From contig OY744544.1 of assembly GCA_963556195.1 (NCBI GenBank), positions 47,713,984 through 47,777,983 of the forward strand: DNA of 64,000 bases, read 5' to 3'. The notes under the pieces were generated by a model. The model had not been told where the DNA came from. It saw only the letters and a program-made list of their open reading frames with translations, and did no database searches. A program made the translations under genes and the position numbers. Source of the stretch: Sepiola atlantica. Lineage: Eukaryota; Mollusca; Cephalopoda; Sepiida; Sepiolidae. Position 1 is the stretch's first letter. Every line of letters starts with the position of its first letter. Below are positions 32,832 to 44,260 of this stretch, one piece after another.

Positions 32832-33600
32832 TGTCTAACTACCCCCCCTCTACTAATATAAACACAATAAAAACGAACAAACACCTCATCAACCTATATC
32901 CACTTAAACTTCAAGAGCAAAAACTCCGACCTTCACAAAAATACAAAAATATTTAATTTAATTATCAATCACTAGATTACTCAAAAAATTATATCCACAT
33001 AAATTCCAAGAGCAAAAACTTCGACTTTCACCAAAATGCAAAAATATTTAATTTTTTATTTTTTTATCTTTTATCAACCACCAGATTAATTTTCAAACCC
33101 ACTTTAACAAACTCAAATATTTCATATTTCCATCTTAGTTACCTCCCTTAGATCCGAATCCCTTCATTAAAAATCACTCCAATCTAAAGATTCTTACACA
33201 TCAACGATTTTTAGAACGCATACCTTCAAAAATATAACGGCTAATGATACAAATTCATAATTTGGCTCACGGGAATTTCAGAGAAACCCTTTCTTTATTT
33301 TTATTATTTTTGTTTTTAATCTTTAATTTTTTTATTATTTTTTTATTATTATTATTTTTATTTATATATTTTATTTATATATTTTATTCTTTCTATTTTT
33401 ATTCTTTCTTTCTCTCTCGCTCTTTTTTATTCTCTACAATTTATTCTCTATATATATATATATTTTTTAACCCACTTTTTATACTCTTTTTCTCTTTTTC
33501 TTCTTTTTTTATTTTTTTATTTTTTTATTATTTTTTTATTATTTTTTTATTCCTTTATTCTTAGTATTAAAATGTTTTTATATATATATATGTTTTTTTA

Positions 33601-33638
<38 letters not shown>

Positions 33639-33844
33639 CATATATATATTTTTTTATTTTTTACCCCCCTTTTTTATTCCCCTTTTTATTCCCTTTAATC
33701 TTGAATTCCCTTTCTTCTCCCGTGTTTTAAATCTCAACGGTCTTATGACACTAAATTCAAATTTAAACAAACACACACAACACACTGAGCAAATAACGCG
33801 TCCCAACAAGAGTGTCATGTGACCTCACATTTCCAAAACAGATG

Positions 33845-33913
33845 ACAACAGAAGCTGAAGAGAGCCGGATGGGTAAGACCTTCCGTGCTTGAAACCGACG
33901 GTACGAATGTTGT
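33845..33913 (+). ncRNA. hammerhead-like ribozyme, right palindrome arm
   Basis: Core CTGAAGA is at 33855-33861. Stem II starts GAGC (33862-33865) and closes with GCTT (33887-33890), with further inner pairing CGGA/TCCG. GAA is at 33891-33893. Stem III is ACCG-A-CGGT (33894-33902), and A at 33903 is the NUH base. Stem I has the G-C pair next to the core, a 3x3 internal loop and then six pairs (ACAACA 33845-33850 with TGTTGT 33908-33913). Natural type I hammerheads often have such a stem I internal loop. Weak points are a G-U pair at 10.1-11.1 and A at position 7. Confidence 0.65.
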
Positions 33914-33944
33914 ACTAATTTTTCTGTACCAGAATAAATAAATA

Positions 33945-33945
33945 C

Positions 33946-33976
<31 letters not shown>

Positions 33977-34045
33977 TACATATATATATATACATATATA
34001 CATATATATATACATATATACATATATACATATATATATACATAT

Positions 34046-34080
<35 letters not shown>

Positions 34081-34167
34081 CATATATATATACATATATA
34101 TATACATATATATATACATATATATATATATACATATATACATATATATATATACATATATATATAC

Positions 34168-34257
<90 letters not shown>
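33945..34257. repeat. (TA/CATA)n microsatellite
   Basis: About 310 bp of CATATATA-type repeats grading into pure (TA)n, starting exactly where the right palindrome arm ends. Confidence 0.95.
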
Positions 34258-34259
<2 letters not shown>

Positions 34260-34321
34260 TGGGTTTAGCTTACTGGTAAGTGAAATAACAAACTGCTGCT
34301 AACGTATAAACGCAATTCTCT

Positions 34322-34512
34322 TTGTGTAAACGAATGGAGCTTCTGGCATTTGACAATATTTATCCTTGTGATTTCACCTATTTTAGCAGCAGCCAAATAG
34401 CTAAGGGTCTAGACGGTCGAGGTTTAATCCCGGCTTTAAGCAGTTGCTTATCTAGCTGCATCGAAGAGCTGTTATACAGCAAAACTGTTTATGAATTAAT
34501 AAAAAATGATAT
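34322..34512 (+). pseudogene. reverse-transcriptase ORF, upstream part interrupted by LTR element
   Basis: The frame ends CIEELLYSKTVYELIKND at 34510. If the LTR element and one copy of GATAT are removed, this frame continues without a break into DISRAYSYHGCRRYIDD at 39130. It therefore looks like the upstream part of the same RT gene. By itself it has no diagnostic motif. Just upstream (about 34400-34440) a GGTTTAATCCC stretch resembles a B box but is probably incidental. Confidence 0.5.
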
Positions 34513-34953
34513 TGTAGTTAAAAAAAAGAATAACGAACTAATCTTTAAATAGAGATGTCGCCAAGATCAAGTCCAAATGGCAGGAAAAAAAACCGTCTCG
34601 CTCAACTGTATATAAAAAAAGTCCTTCAAATGAACATGAAAGAAAATCCAGCACTCTTTTCTTTTGCTCGCTTTCCAATACGCGTTCAGAACGATATCCA
34701 CGAAAAAAACTGACTGGCTCTCTTATTAAAACGAAAATCCCACGCATGCAAACAACCTAATTTGCATGAACAAATGAAATAATTAAAATCGTATTTTACT
34801 TTCTGACGCCTCTCTCCTCCCACCCCTCTTTCTTTTTATGTCGGCAACGAGGGTTTTCGGGTTCGCCCCACACACACAGCATAGCAGACGCAGCCTCTTT
34901 GAATGGCGCCGACAAGTGTCTGCATCTACTTCAGTCGGCCGCTCTCCGTTACA
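34513..34953 (-). repeat. 3' LTR of the 34.5-39.1 kb element
   Basis: Matches 38714-39129 closely (for example TAGAGATGTCGCCAAGATCA and CGGCCGCTCTCCGTTACA). It has an extra stretch near 34905-34930 (GGCGCCGACAAGTGTCTGCA) that is absent from the other LTR. Confidence 0.93.
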
Positions 34954-37904
34954 CCCCCCCCCCTCTGATTTCATGATCACACATGTAGCAACCTGGTGCA
35001 GGTCTTTTTTGTCTGGTGCTTCTTCGCGGTAATACTGTAGCGACTTCTTCCTCAGATGACTCGTCCGCAGGGGGAGCATCCGATGCATTTGTACAAAGCC
35101 TTGGACTCTGTAGCCTTCTCCGCGGTGATACGACCACAACTTCCTCCTCCGATGACTCGTCTCCAGAAAAATTGCCCGATACATCTGTGCTAAGCATGGG
35201 GCTATTTGCATAGTGATCACTCGCGCACTCTGAGTGGACGAATCACTGTCGCTTCCATTTTCCGATGTAGTTACATGTCGAGGTATCCCATCAATGAGGA
35301 CATTCTGTGGGAAAATCACACCTGTAACGCGTCTAACTGCATAAGGGGATGTACACCGTCCATTCGGACTTCTCGCCCAAACACGATCTCCCACCTCGTA
35401 ACACAAGTGTTGCTGTTCGGGCTCATCGGGGGACGCCACATCGATGCACTTCAGTCTTACCGTGTAATTATGGATCATGTTAGCAGGAGCTGTCAGGGGT
35501 GACACATCGTCCTTCGGAGTGGCATTGTACCAATAAACTGCTTCCATCACTGAACACAGTTTTTTTTGCAGCAATCCGCTTCACACTTCGATGGCACCGC
35601 TCTGTAATACCATTACCTGATGGTACATGTGCACAGCGAAATCGCAGTCGAACTCCCCACTCTTTCATAAAGTCTTTAAAACTCCTACTGCAGAATGCTG
35701 GGTCATTATCCAGGAGTATCTCAGTTGGTGGCCCGCGCTCGCAAAATACATTTTGTAATTGGTCAATGATGTTTGCTGCGTCTTGCCGTCTGAGACAACG
35801 CCAAATAGTTAACCGTGTAGGCCCACAGTCGATGATCGACAGATAGTGCTTTCCCTGATAATGCGTTATATCTATCCCCACTCAATACCAAGTATCACTG
35901 ACATCCAAGTTCCCCTTCGGCCAGCACACGGACGGCGGATCGATCGACTGACACTCTTTGCACTTTTTCACTACTGTCCTGACGGATGCCTTAAAAATCG
36001 TGAGGTTGACCCTGCTAACAAAGTACCACGTCCTTTTTATACCAGGGTGACCACTTTTGCGATGGATAGCCCTGATTTGGTCGGATTCTGGACTGGGTGT
36101 TGATAAAGCACACACCTGGCTCTTGGGTTCAACTGCTTTTCTAATTAAGTTAAACCATCGTTGCGGTACGCGTGTCAGACTATCCGCTCGGTTATATTCT
36201 GACTTTACTAAGGTAATGTCCACTAACAACCTGTACTCTTCTATCAAGCTTAAGAGCGCACCCAGTCGTCGTCTTATCAGCATTTCGCTTGCTGCTTTAG
36301 TTTGCACTCTAGACTTTCCTGTAAGGGTATCCATTATCCATTTGTGCACACAGGCAGAGTCAGTAAAAAGATGCAATATGGATTCCTCCCACATCAACGC
36401 CATATTAATGCCTTTTAGTACAGCATAAAGTGCTGCCAAATTTATGTGCTGTGTATCCTTTGCTTTGCGTATCCAACTTGCATCCTCTATCACAGTTCCA
36501 TTCTGCTCCAGCGAAACTCCGATCGCCAAAGAACTTGCATCAACCCAAACATCGACCTCATGACCGTCAACACACCACCTGCCTCGTACGAGGTCTCCTT
36601 CGTGCACTCGCAACAATTTCTGTCATCATCGTGGTCAACGGAATATCGTTCACCTCATCGTCCCAGCCCTTGGTAACTGCCACTGCTCTCCTGTTGATAA
36701 ATGCGGCTGCCACTCTGATCCATCTGCCCACTGGGAAGTGCCCAACTAGTTTTCCACACAAAGAAAACACGGCACGTCTGGTGATGCTGCGTGGCATACT
36801 CGGGATCTTGTTGCCTCGTTCCCATTTTAGCATGTTGCATTCCTGCCAAACTTTCAAGACGAGTACCCGCGCAACGTCTTGCAGCCGTTCAGGTTCCTTA
36901 CTCAACAATCCAAAGTCGGCCAGATGCTGCCTTACTTTAGCTGTGGACACTATGTTTTCATTTATGAAAACATCATCGATATATGCTGATGTTGCCCGTT
37001 GAATTGAGTCGTCTCTCGACAATGCCGCGTCGACAATTGCTCGCATAATGGCTGGTGCCACATTGAGCCCAAAACCCATGCGTGTCAAGCAGTACCTCTT
37101 CCCCTCCAATATGACAGTCTGATATGGCCACAGGGATTGATGCACATGCACCTGTAGGTAAGCCATCCGCAGATCGAGCACTGATACATTAGGGCCTTTC
37201 GTTCGCCACTCTCTCAACTTGTGTGCACATATGTCTGCATGTGCTGTGTAGGCATCGACGTGCTCATTCAGTTCGCGAAAATCCAGAACTGGCCGCACCT
37301 TAGATTTGTTCTGCTGGAAGATTGCCATTAGCGGAATTAGGCCCTTTGGGGGTCCTAGTTTGTCTTCAGGATAGGGAAGTAGCCATCCATTGTTCAGCCA
37401 TGTTTGAAGCTCACGTCTATAGTCCTGCCGGATTTGAGCAGGTACTGAGTATTCAGGCACCCTGTTTTTGAGTTTACCAGGTGGTTGATCACCTGACCAC
37501 TTCCACGACACCGTCCACACTTTGGCCTGTTCGTCAAACGTGGCGCTAAAATCGGGTTCCTCTATCGTGATCGCAGCGCAAGCATGTGAACCCGTTTTAT
37601 AAAAAAGGGCTTCGCCAGACTGGTCAATGCTGACCCCACCCAACATCTTAATAACATCCATCCCAAGTAACATGTCGAAACCTAACAGCCGACTGTGTAC
37701 GATTAAGACATCGACCTTTACAGGGCTCATATCGGTTATTGCCAACGAAATGATTCCAACGCCATGACTATGGATAGTTGTACCGTCAACGGTCATAATG
37801 TTCGATCTTCGACAATTCCGAGGACTACATATTGAACCAGTTATTATAGACCGGGAACATCCAGAGTCCACCAGTGCTCTGCGTTTCTTTCCGTCGATCC
37901 ACAC
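34949..37904 (-). pseudogene. pol polyprotein: protease, RT, RNase H, integrase (few breaks)
   Basis: The protease is at the start with RRALVDSGCSRSIITG (DSG). The RT has SKVRPVLDFRELNEHVD, SVLDLRMAYLQVHV, CLTRMGFGLNVAP and the intact YIDD box (ATSAYIDDVFINEN), in the frame 37904-36567. A frameshift near 36600 leads to RNase H (VWVDASSLAIGVSL, LFTDSACVHKWI, YNRADSLTRVPQRW). The integrase has RAIHRKSGHPG...KKCKECQS (HHCC). After one TGA (about 35882) come GIDITHYQGKHYLSIID, ILLDNDPAFCS and NGITERCHRSVK, which keep the DDE residues. A further frameshift near 35500 is followed by VGDRVWARSPNG. After another near 35200, two SSEEE repeats and RRSTRQKRPAPG lead to the stop by the polypurine tract. 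Confidence 0.9.
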
Positions 37905-37910
37905 TTCAAC

Positions 37911-38695
37911 TTAAATTGACTGAGGAGAGACCGGCACTGATATCTCGCCTCCTTTTTCGTTTCTCGGACACTCAGATGCAATGTGTCCTATCTTCTGACA
38001 TCTATAACATTGTATCTTTCCTCGTGATTTATATTTGTGGCCAGTATTCCCTTCACCAGACTTATATTGGCAGTTCCTTGCGAAGTGGTTTGGTCCAGAG
38101 CATTTATAGCACATAATGCTTCCACTAGCCGGCACAGTGCGTGATGTATGATTAGCTTTAAACTGAACAGGTTGTATAGCTGCCGCAACTAATTCCTTGT
38201 CGTCCGCCATGATGGTTTGTGCTCTCGTTACAATCTGCCCTAGACTCATGTCATCCATTCTCGACGACGCCCGGAGATGTTGCCTTACGTGGCTCGGAAG
38301 TTCTGCTACAAAGGCGCATACCATCCATTTTTCTGGAAGTGTCTCCCCAACAAGGAGGGCAAGTCTTCGAAGCTCAGCCAAAAACACATCTACAGTCTCT
38401 CCAGCTAGTAGCCATCGCGTCGTGAAGTCCTCATACGCCATAAATGAATCGGTGGCAAATGCGGTTATCAGCGCCTGCTTGACTTGATTTACATCTGCCC
38501 TCTATTCCTTACCTAACTGTCGATACACATCAAGAGCGCCCCTCTTAACCGCAAGGTAATAACTCGCGCTACTTCGTGAAACTCACATAATTCGCAAACA
38601 AGTTCTACCTGTTCGATCCATTCGACCATCGGTAGGTCAGTAGTAGTTTCACTAAATTCTGGAATCAGACGAATGTCAAATTGCTTATTGGTCAT
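37911..38695 (-). pseudogene. gag with two CCHC zinc knuckles
   Basis: It starts MTNKQFDIRLIPEFSET at 38695. The first frame stops at 38513 and the protein continues in another frame from about 38500, through WMVCAFVAELPSHVRQHLRA. Two nucleic-acid-binding knuckles follow: CYKCSGPNHFARNC and CYRCQKIGHIASEC. The gag frame ends with TAA at 37911-37913 and pol continues in exactly the same frame, so gag and pol are separated by a single stop codon, either a read-through site or a mutation. Confidence 0.85.
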
Positions 38696-38713
38696 GTTAA
38701 GGCCGAAATAGCT

Positions 38714-39129
38714 TGTAGTAAAAAAAAAGAATAACGAACTAATCTTTAAATAGAGATGTCGCCAAGATCAAGTCCAAATGGCAGGAAAAAAAACCGTCTC
38801 TCTCAACTGTATATAAAAAAAGTTCTTCAAATGAACATGAAAGAAAATCCAGCACTCTTTTCTTTTGCTCGCTTTCCAATACGCGTTCAGAACGATATCC
38901 ACGAAAAAAACTGACTGGCTCTCTTATTAAAACGAAAATCCCACGCATGCAAACAACCTAATTTGCATGAACAAATGAAATAATTAAAATCTTATTTCAC
39001 TTTCTGACGCCTCTCTCCTCCCACCCCTCTTTCTTTTTATGTCGGCAACGAGGGTTTTCGGGTTCGCCCCACACACACAGCATAGCAGACGCTGCCTCTT
39101 TGAACTTCAATCGGCCGCTCTCCGTTACA
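38714..39129 (-). repeat. 5' LTR of the 34.5-39.1 kb element
   Basis: Partner of 34513-34953; on the minus strand it precedes gag. I could not identify a clear primer-binding site in the adjoining bases. Confidence 0.92.
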
Positions 39130-39663
39130 GATATATCTAGAGCGTATAGTTATCATGGATGTAGGCGATATATTGACGACCTTGTATGCATTAATGATAA
39201 CGAAGTGTTTGAAAATACTAAACATTTTATATATCCTAAAGAGTTCAAATTAAAATGTGAACACACGGGAACACAAGCTACATTTATTGATTTCGATGTA
39301 AAAATTGAAGATAACATTTATCTATAAACTGTTTGATAAAAGAAAGTCCTTCACTTGTCATATCGTGCGTATCCCACATAAAAATAGTACCTGCCCTGTG
39401 TATATTTTTTACGGAAGCATTATGTCCGAATTTCTGAGAATTGCTCGTGTTACCTTAAAATTAGTAGATTTTATACCTCCAATTTCTGCCTTAATAATAA
39501 GAATGATTAAACAAGGTGGCGATCAAAATAAAATATTTACACAATTAAATAAGGCAATTACCCGCCACCCTGACGCCTTTAAGTCATATCAAATTAATCA
39601 AAGTAAATTGATAGAGCTAATCCAAAACTATCTAAATAAAAATAATGTAGAATATGTATAAAC
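39130..39663 (+). pseudogene. reverse-transcriptase ORF, downstream part (YIDD), interrupted by LTR element
   Basis: The plus strand reads SYHGCRRYIDDLVCINDNEV, with the RT catalytic YIDD. Then come EHTGTQATFIDFDVKIEDN and, after one shift near 39325, YKLFDKRKSFTCHIVRIPHK, MSEFLRIARVTLKLVDFIPP and IRMIKQGGDQNKIF, to a TAA at 39659-39661. The RYIDDL...FIDFDV-I...LFDKR spacing is that of RTs whose thumb ends in an extended helical tail; PLE-like or related elements are possible, but I cannot name the clade. No GIY-YIG domain follows before the (TA)n at 39693. Confidence 0.65.
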
Positions 39664-39692
39664 GTATATATATAACACATATAGTGCGAAAA

Positions 39693-39732
<40 letters not shown>

Positions 39733-39870
39733 CCAGATTGAGCGTAGCTCCCCCTCGCCAAAGTGAGCCCCTCAATCCTAGCATCTCGAACAGCCCCCTT
39801 ACCATCACCCGATATAACGCTTTTCAGGACAACAGCAGGGTGTCAGAGAGGCTTTCTTTCACTCTTAATA
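39664..39870. other. (TA)n and short unassigned stretch
   Basis: A TA run at about 39693-39729 is followed by about 140 bp of GC-richer sequence reading SVAPPRQSEPLNPSISNSP on the plus strand. It is unassigned and precedes the 3' end of the Tx1-like LINE. Confidence 0.45.
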
Positions 39871-42419
39871 AGAACTTCAAAGCATGTCTACATTCGTGAT
39901 AAAAGGAGCACTCGCTTCGGGGCAACCGTTTCCCTCAGTCTGTGAACTTATTCGATCTAGGTGAAACAGCCGAAGTGTATGACGCCGAATCTCGACGCTT
40001 GGCATACCCAGACCGCCTTCAGAAATATGTAGATAACAAATATCGCGACGGATCATAGGGGCTTTACCAAGCCACAAAAACTTGAAAAGAGCCCGCTGCA
40101 ACTCAAGCAGCGTATCCGACGGGAGATGAAGTACTGATAGACGATATAGGATGATCGGATAAATGTGAAATCAACACACCTCCGCTCTCCTCTTTAATGG
40201 AATATTTCTACGGGGTTTCTACACAAACCAGTTGCGGCCCGAATCGCTTTCAATACTTCCAACCAATTTTTCTCCAGCTGAAGATCAGGACCAAACCAGA
40301 TGCCGAGTAGCTTGAAAGGCCCATCAGTCCCTGCAAGGATACACCCTTTCAGGCACCAATGCGCAAGCCCACAGACTTGTCGCAGCTAATTTGGGCCCCT
40401 GTTATCGTTTCATACATTCTGTTTTCACTGTCGACAACACTAATCTCGACATTGCTCGTTACCAGCACAGTTAAATCGTCGGCAAAGGCGGAGTACTCCA
40501 ACGTAGTGAAATCACCTGTTAAAGTAATCCCACGCAGGACCGGATTCACCCTTAGCCTGTGAAGGAAGGGCTCTAACACAAGCATATAGAGCATCGGTGA
40601 AAGCGGACATTCCTGACGAAGTGATCTGGATAATCTGAAGGGCTCAGACCTCAGACCATACCGGGATTCGCATACAAGAGGCGAATCCATGAGCGAAATT
40701 GCGGGCAAAACCTGCCGCAGAAAAAACAGCCTCCAAATACCGATAGTCCACTCTATCGAATGTTTTGGACTGATCTAAATTGATCAGCGCGGCTTCTGTG
40801 TCGACTTCATCTATGATCAAGCGTATCGAGTGCAAATTATCTTGAACGGTCCGACCCTTTACAGCACAAGTCTCTTCAGGGCCTATTAGACCAACCAAAA
40901 CAAGCTGCAGTCGATTGGATAAGATCTTGGCCAAAATCTTAAACTCAGCATTTAGCATCGTTAAGAGCCGAGCATTATCTAACCCATCCCCACCATCTTT
41001 CTTTTGCGTAACAATGTCACTACACCCACGGTCAAGTACTGGGGAATGGTCCCTTTCCTAAACCACGAGTTAAATAAAACTGTCAGCAAGCAAACAAAAA
41101 AATGCGACAACCTCAACTACACCTCGTAGGGCAAACTATCAATTCCAGGAGACTTCTCAAAGCCAACCCGCTTTAAGACTTCCTGAACTTCTTCTTATGT
41201 TATGCTACCTTCCCACCTAGCTGCTTCGGTCGACTCGAAACGAGAAAAGTCAGCTAAATAGGGGTCGAATTGTGCAAATGACAAACCGGGTTCCCTTGTA
41301 AAAAGATCCTGGATGAGAACAAAACGCCTCCAGAATACCTTCGTTTGTAGTCACGAAACGCCCATCCGGAAATGAGACACGTGCGATATGTCGATCAGAT
41401 GCATGTCGACGCTCTTTTGTACGCAGTTCAGCGGCCATATTTGTTGTTTCTTTAGGCGTTCTTTTTAACCTAAAGCTTGGTGTTCTTGTGTAGCCAAGAG
41501 AGCCAGCTTCGCCTTAATTATAGTAACTTTAGCACTATAACCCGCCTCCGCCGCCCGATTTAATCTAGACTCTAGTGCCACTTTAGCTGCCTTAGTTGTT
41601 TGATTAAGTCGTCGGCTAAAATCGGCAGTAAAGGACCTAATTTCTTTCTTAAAGTGAACCCACTTCCTATTCCCAAATACAGCCCCCGTCAATTCCCGCT
41701 GTTCCTGGTAGACCTTCACATCGAACAACGAAGTTTTGAGCTTCCAGTACCCAGCCAATCTAGACTTAGGCCTATCTAAGTTTACACGGGGCAGAACAAG
41801 TCTATGATCCGAGCAAACTATACTATGAAAACTTGGACATTCTAATAATTCTACGTCGACTCTCCTAATTAAGAACCGGTCAATATAACTCGCAAGTTGT
41901 ATTGGACCGGAGCCACGTCTACATGTCCAAGTCCATACTCTATCACGGGGCTTTTCATTCCGGAATTTATCGATAAGATCAAACTTATCGAGAAAGTCCC
42001 GAAATGCCTTATCATCCCGATATGGGTTAATTCCCCTAGTCCGATTACGATCTATATCGGGATCCAGGACCGCGTTCCAGTCTTCCGCTAAAATGATCGT
42101 CCGATTTGTATTCATGAACTGCTCAATCTGTCTTAAGAAGGAACCAAGCTCAGTATGGTTATTGGGCGCATAAATGCCTTATCTTTTATGGTAATATCCA
42201 GAACGCACGACGCCTCTAAAGGCTTACTAGTCAGGAAACACTCCTTGAGTGAGAATCAAAGTACACTGAATAGACGTGAAAACCCCTAGTAAGCGCACCC
42301 AAATGGGCACCTGCAATTAAGTGGGTTTCCTGAATACAACATATATTCACTCTAAGGTGCTGAAGGTCTGTAGCAACTCGAAATTTACGGACATTTACAC
42401 TAGCTAGATAGAGAGCCAT
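39870..42419 (-). pseudogene. Tx1/L1-like LINE ORF2 (APE endonuclease and RT), decayed
   Basis: Minus strand in order: an APE start (LASVNVRKFRVATDLQHLR, CCIQETHL; 42419-42231); ILAEDWNAVLDPDIDRNRT, SYIDRFLIRR and SIVCSDHRLVLP (APE catalytic SDH; 42115-41465). Then a linker; the RT with NAEFKILAKILSNRLQ, NLDQSKTFDRVDYRYLEAV and SRSLRQECPLSPMLYMLVLE. The catalytic FADD is in YSAFADDLTVLV, followed by SCDKSVGLRIGA (40958-40349). The end carries FLWLGKAPMIRRDICYLH and GGLGMPSVEIRRH (40101-39877). Several frameshifts and stops are present. These motifs match the Tx1/L1 group of APE-type LINEs, which insert by target-primed reverse transcription. Confidence 0.88.
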
Positions 42420-42429
42420 TGAGAATATC

Positions 42430-43550
42430 TTAGGGTGGTGTTCCAGAAACGAACATCGATGAGGTCAGGATGCTGATGGCTCTCCCAAAAGAATGCATGG
42501 CCATCTGAATATCGATTTGCCCGGTAAGGGAGATGCCACTATCCTATACAGGGAAGGGTGCAGACGAACGGGGACCCTCCCAACACAATCTTTTCTTAAA
42601 CACATTAAATTGTCGTTTTTGAAAATTGCCATTAGAGGAATTAAATTAAAAATAGTATTTGCCTCCTCCAACATCTGCCACAGTCCTTTGGCTTCCGGTT
42701 TTTTTCGTATTACTGTGAGCACTCTCGTAGCGTTAGGGAAGTTAAGGAGGTCTTCCGCAGATTTCTCACCCATTTCCCGACACGCAAGTAGTTTTTTCAT
42801 ATTGGAAAGTTTGTGATTTTTTGCAGTACCCCCTTGGAAGTAAGTTGCTACACATAATTATTTTCCGAATAAGAAGGCAGTCTTTTTTCTGCCTCTTTCT
42901 AGGGAAGGGCGTCTTTTCTGAGTTGGAGGGTGGTGGTGGAGGTGGCATATCTTCCATTGGGGAATGGGAAGGGGTGCTTTGTGATAGTGGTGAAGCGGGA
43001 AAGGCTGTTTTGTAGGAGATGTAGGGGGAGTACTTTTGGGGGAAGACAAATGGAGAAGGCTTTGGAGAGGAGTCTGGCTTAGAATTTTTTGTGGAGCTTA
43101 AGGGAATGAGCTTGTATTCTGTCTTTTATGGGACCTGTGATTCGTGGGGGCATTGATTTTGGAGTCGAACGAATTTTTTTCTGTGCGGGAGTAGAGGTGG
43201 GTGATTTTTTTTATTTTAGGGGAGGGCTGAGAGCTTGCTTTTTGAGAAAAGGATTTAACATTTTTTTTCATCAACTTTCTAACTTCAACATATTTATTAT
43301 TTTCTAGGATCTTTTCTAAACATCTCCTCTTCCCTCATTTGCTCTAAGGATACACGACCCGGAGTTTTCCCCCAGGGCACCAAAATCCACTCCTGTTTTT
43401 ATTCGTCTTTACTTAGATCAGAGAGTACCGGAAATTCGTCGTCAGATGTTTCTGATGGGGGGGGGGTAATTTATGTGCATCCCCACTCGTTGTGTTAATG
43501 GAATACCAAGGTGTTGGCCAACTCTTGTTTTCGTAGTAGTGGGCTTTTTG

Positions 43551-43584
<34 letters not shown>

Positions 43585-44260
43585 GCTTTCTTTCAGGGCA
43601 ATCAATAGTGAGATGCCTTATTTGTTCGCATGTTCAACAAACTACAAAAATTGGCAATTTCTCCTCACCAACCTGCATATAATAAGGCATGTTGTCGAAA
43701 GCAGACTTATCAAAGAGGATCTCAAAGTTCCATGTTCCTGGGTATTCGTCCCAGTTAACCGAAGTTATTTTTCCATATCTTAGTAGAAAATGCCAAGATG
43801 TTCACTGTCGACATGAAAAAGTACATCAAAGATTGAGACTGCCGTTCGTCTTTTTTCCATATACTCCATTCTCAAAATATAGTCGCGGGTAATTATCTCG
43901 GTTTAAGACAGTTTAGAACATATTTCTTCATTTGGGAACAAGGTATTCCAGTTGTTGAATCTTTTACAACGAATAATTCGTTGTGGCCTATATCCGACTG
44001 TCGCTAAAAGTTTGCAAATTAAACTTCTTGTACACAACGAACATTACTTCTTTTTGTATCTTTTCCAGTTTTGGAATGTCCACAACTAATCTGTTTTCAG
44101 TAACAAAGTGTGTGCATTTATTGACCTTCTCAATGAATTCCGTAACATTTATGATGATTTTAGGGGGCTTGCTTCATTCAGAACCTTCAGATATCTTCTT
44201 TTGTTCGTCAACTACACCCATTACGTCGGTCGGCATCGGGCTACTTGTAGCCGTCGCCAT
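42430..44260 (-). pseudogene. Tx1-like LINE ORF1 (gag-like with CCHC knuckle), decayed
   Basis: It starts MATATSSPMPTDVMGVVDEQ at 44260. Broken frames then read KPPKIIINVTEFIEKVNKCT, VDIPKLEKIQKEVMFVVYKK and, near 43645-43600, a C-x2-C-x4-H-x4-C knuckle (TCEQIRHLTIDC, with the preceding Cys before a stop). A (TAC)n run (43553-43582) adds a poly-Thr stretch. Its position directly upstream of ORF2 on the same strand makes it ORF1, an RNA-binding chaperone in this group. The part nearest ORF2 (42800-42465) reads GEKSAEDLLNFPNATRVLTV. Confidence 0.6.

Larger units (their letters stand above)
30869..33944. mobile_element. giant palindrome of a Penelope-like element 3' end
   Basis: Two arms of 1,490 bp each (30869-32358 and 32455-33944) are inverted copies around a 96-bp spacer (32359-32454). 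Paired positions sum to 64813. In the coding part the two arms encode the same residues, so they are nearly or fully identical. Each arm has a GIY-YIG endonuclease whose 3' side points outward, then an A-rich (or T-rich) 3' UTR with TA runs, and a hammerhead-like motif at the outer end. The right copy extends 96 bp further 5' than the left. This is two 5'-truncated PLE ends joined head to head. Confidence 0.95.
34513..39129 (-). mobile_element. LTR retrotransposon (Gypsy-like) with perfect 5-bp target duplication
   Basis: LTRs at 34513-34953 and 38714-39129 are direct repeats with TG...CA ends. GATAT occurs at 34508-34512 and again at 39130-39134, a perfect 5-bp target-site duplication. Coding runs on the minus strand in the order gag with two CCHC knuckles, protease, RT, RNase H, integrase. 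A run of about ten G residues on the minus strand (CAGAGGGGGG...) next to the 34953 LTR edge is the polypurine tract. Only a few frame breaks are visible, so it is much younger than the element at 14.9 kb. PR-RT-RH-IN order is shared by Gypsy and BEL/Pao; sequence style suggests Gypsy. Confidence 0.93.

Noticed and set aside
33244..33564. Phe-rich 106-codon frame
   Set aside because: It lies in the T-rich 3' UTR of the right palindrome arm, and an A-rich mirror exists in the left arm.
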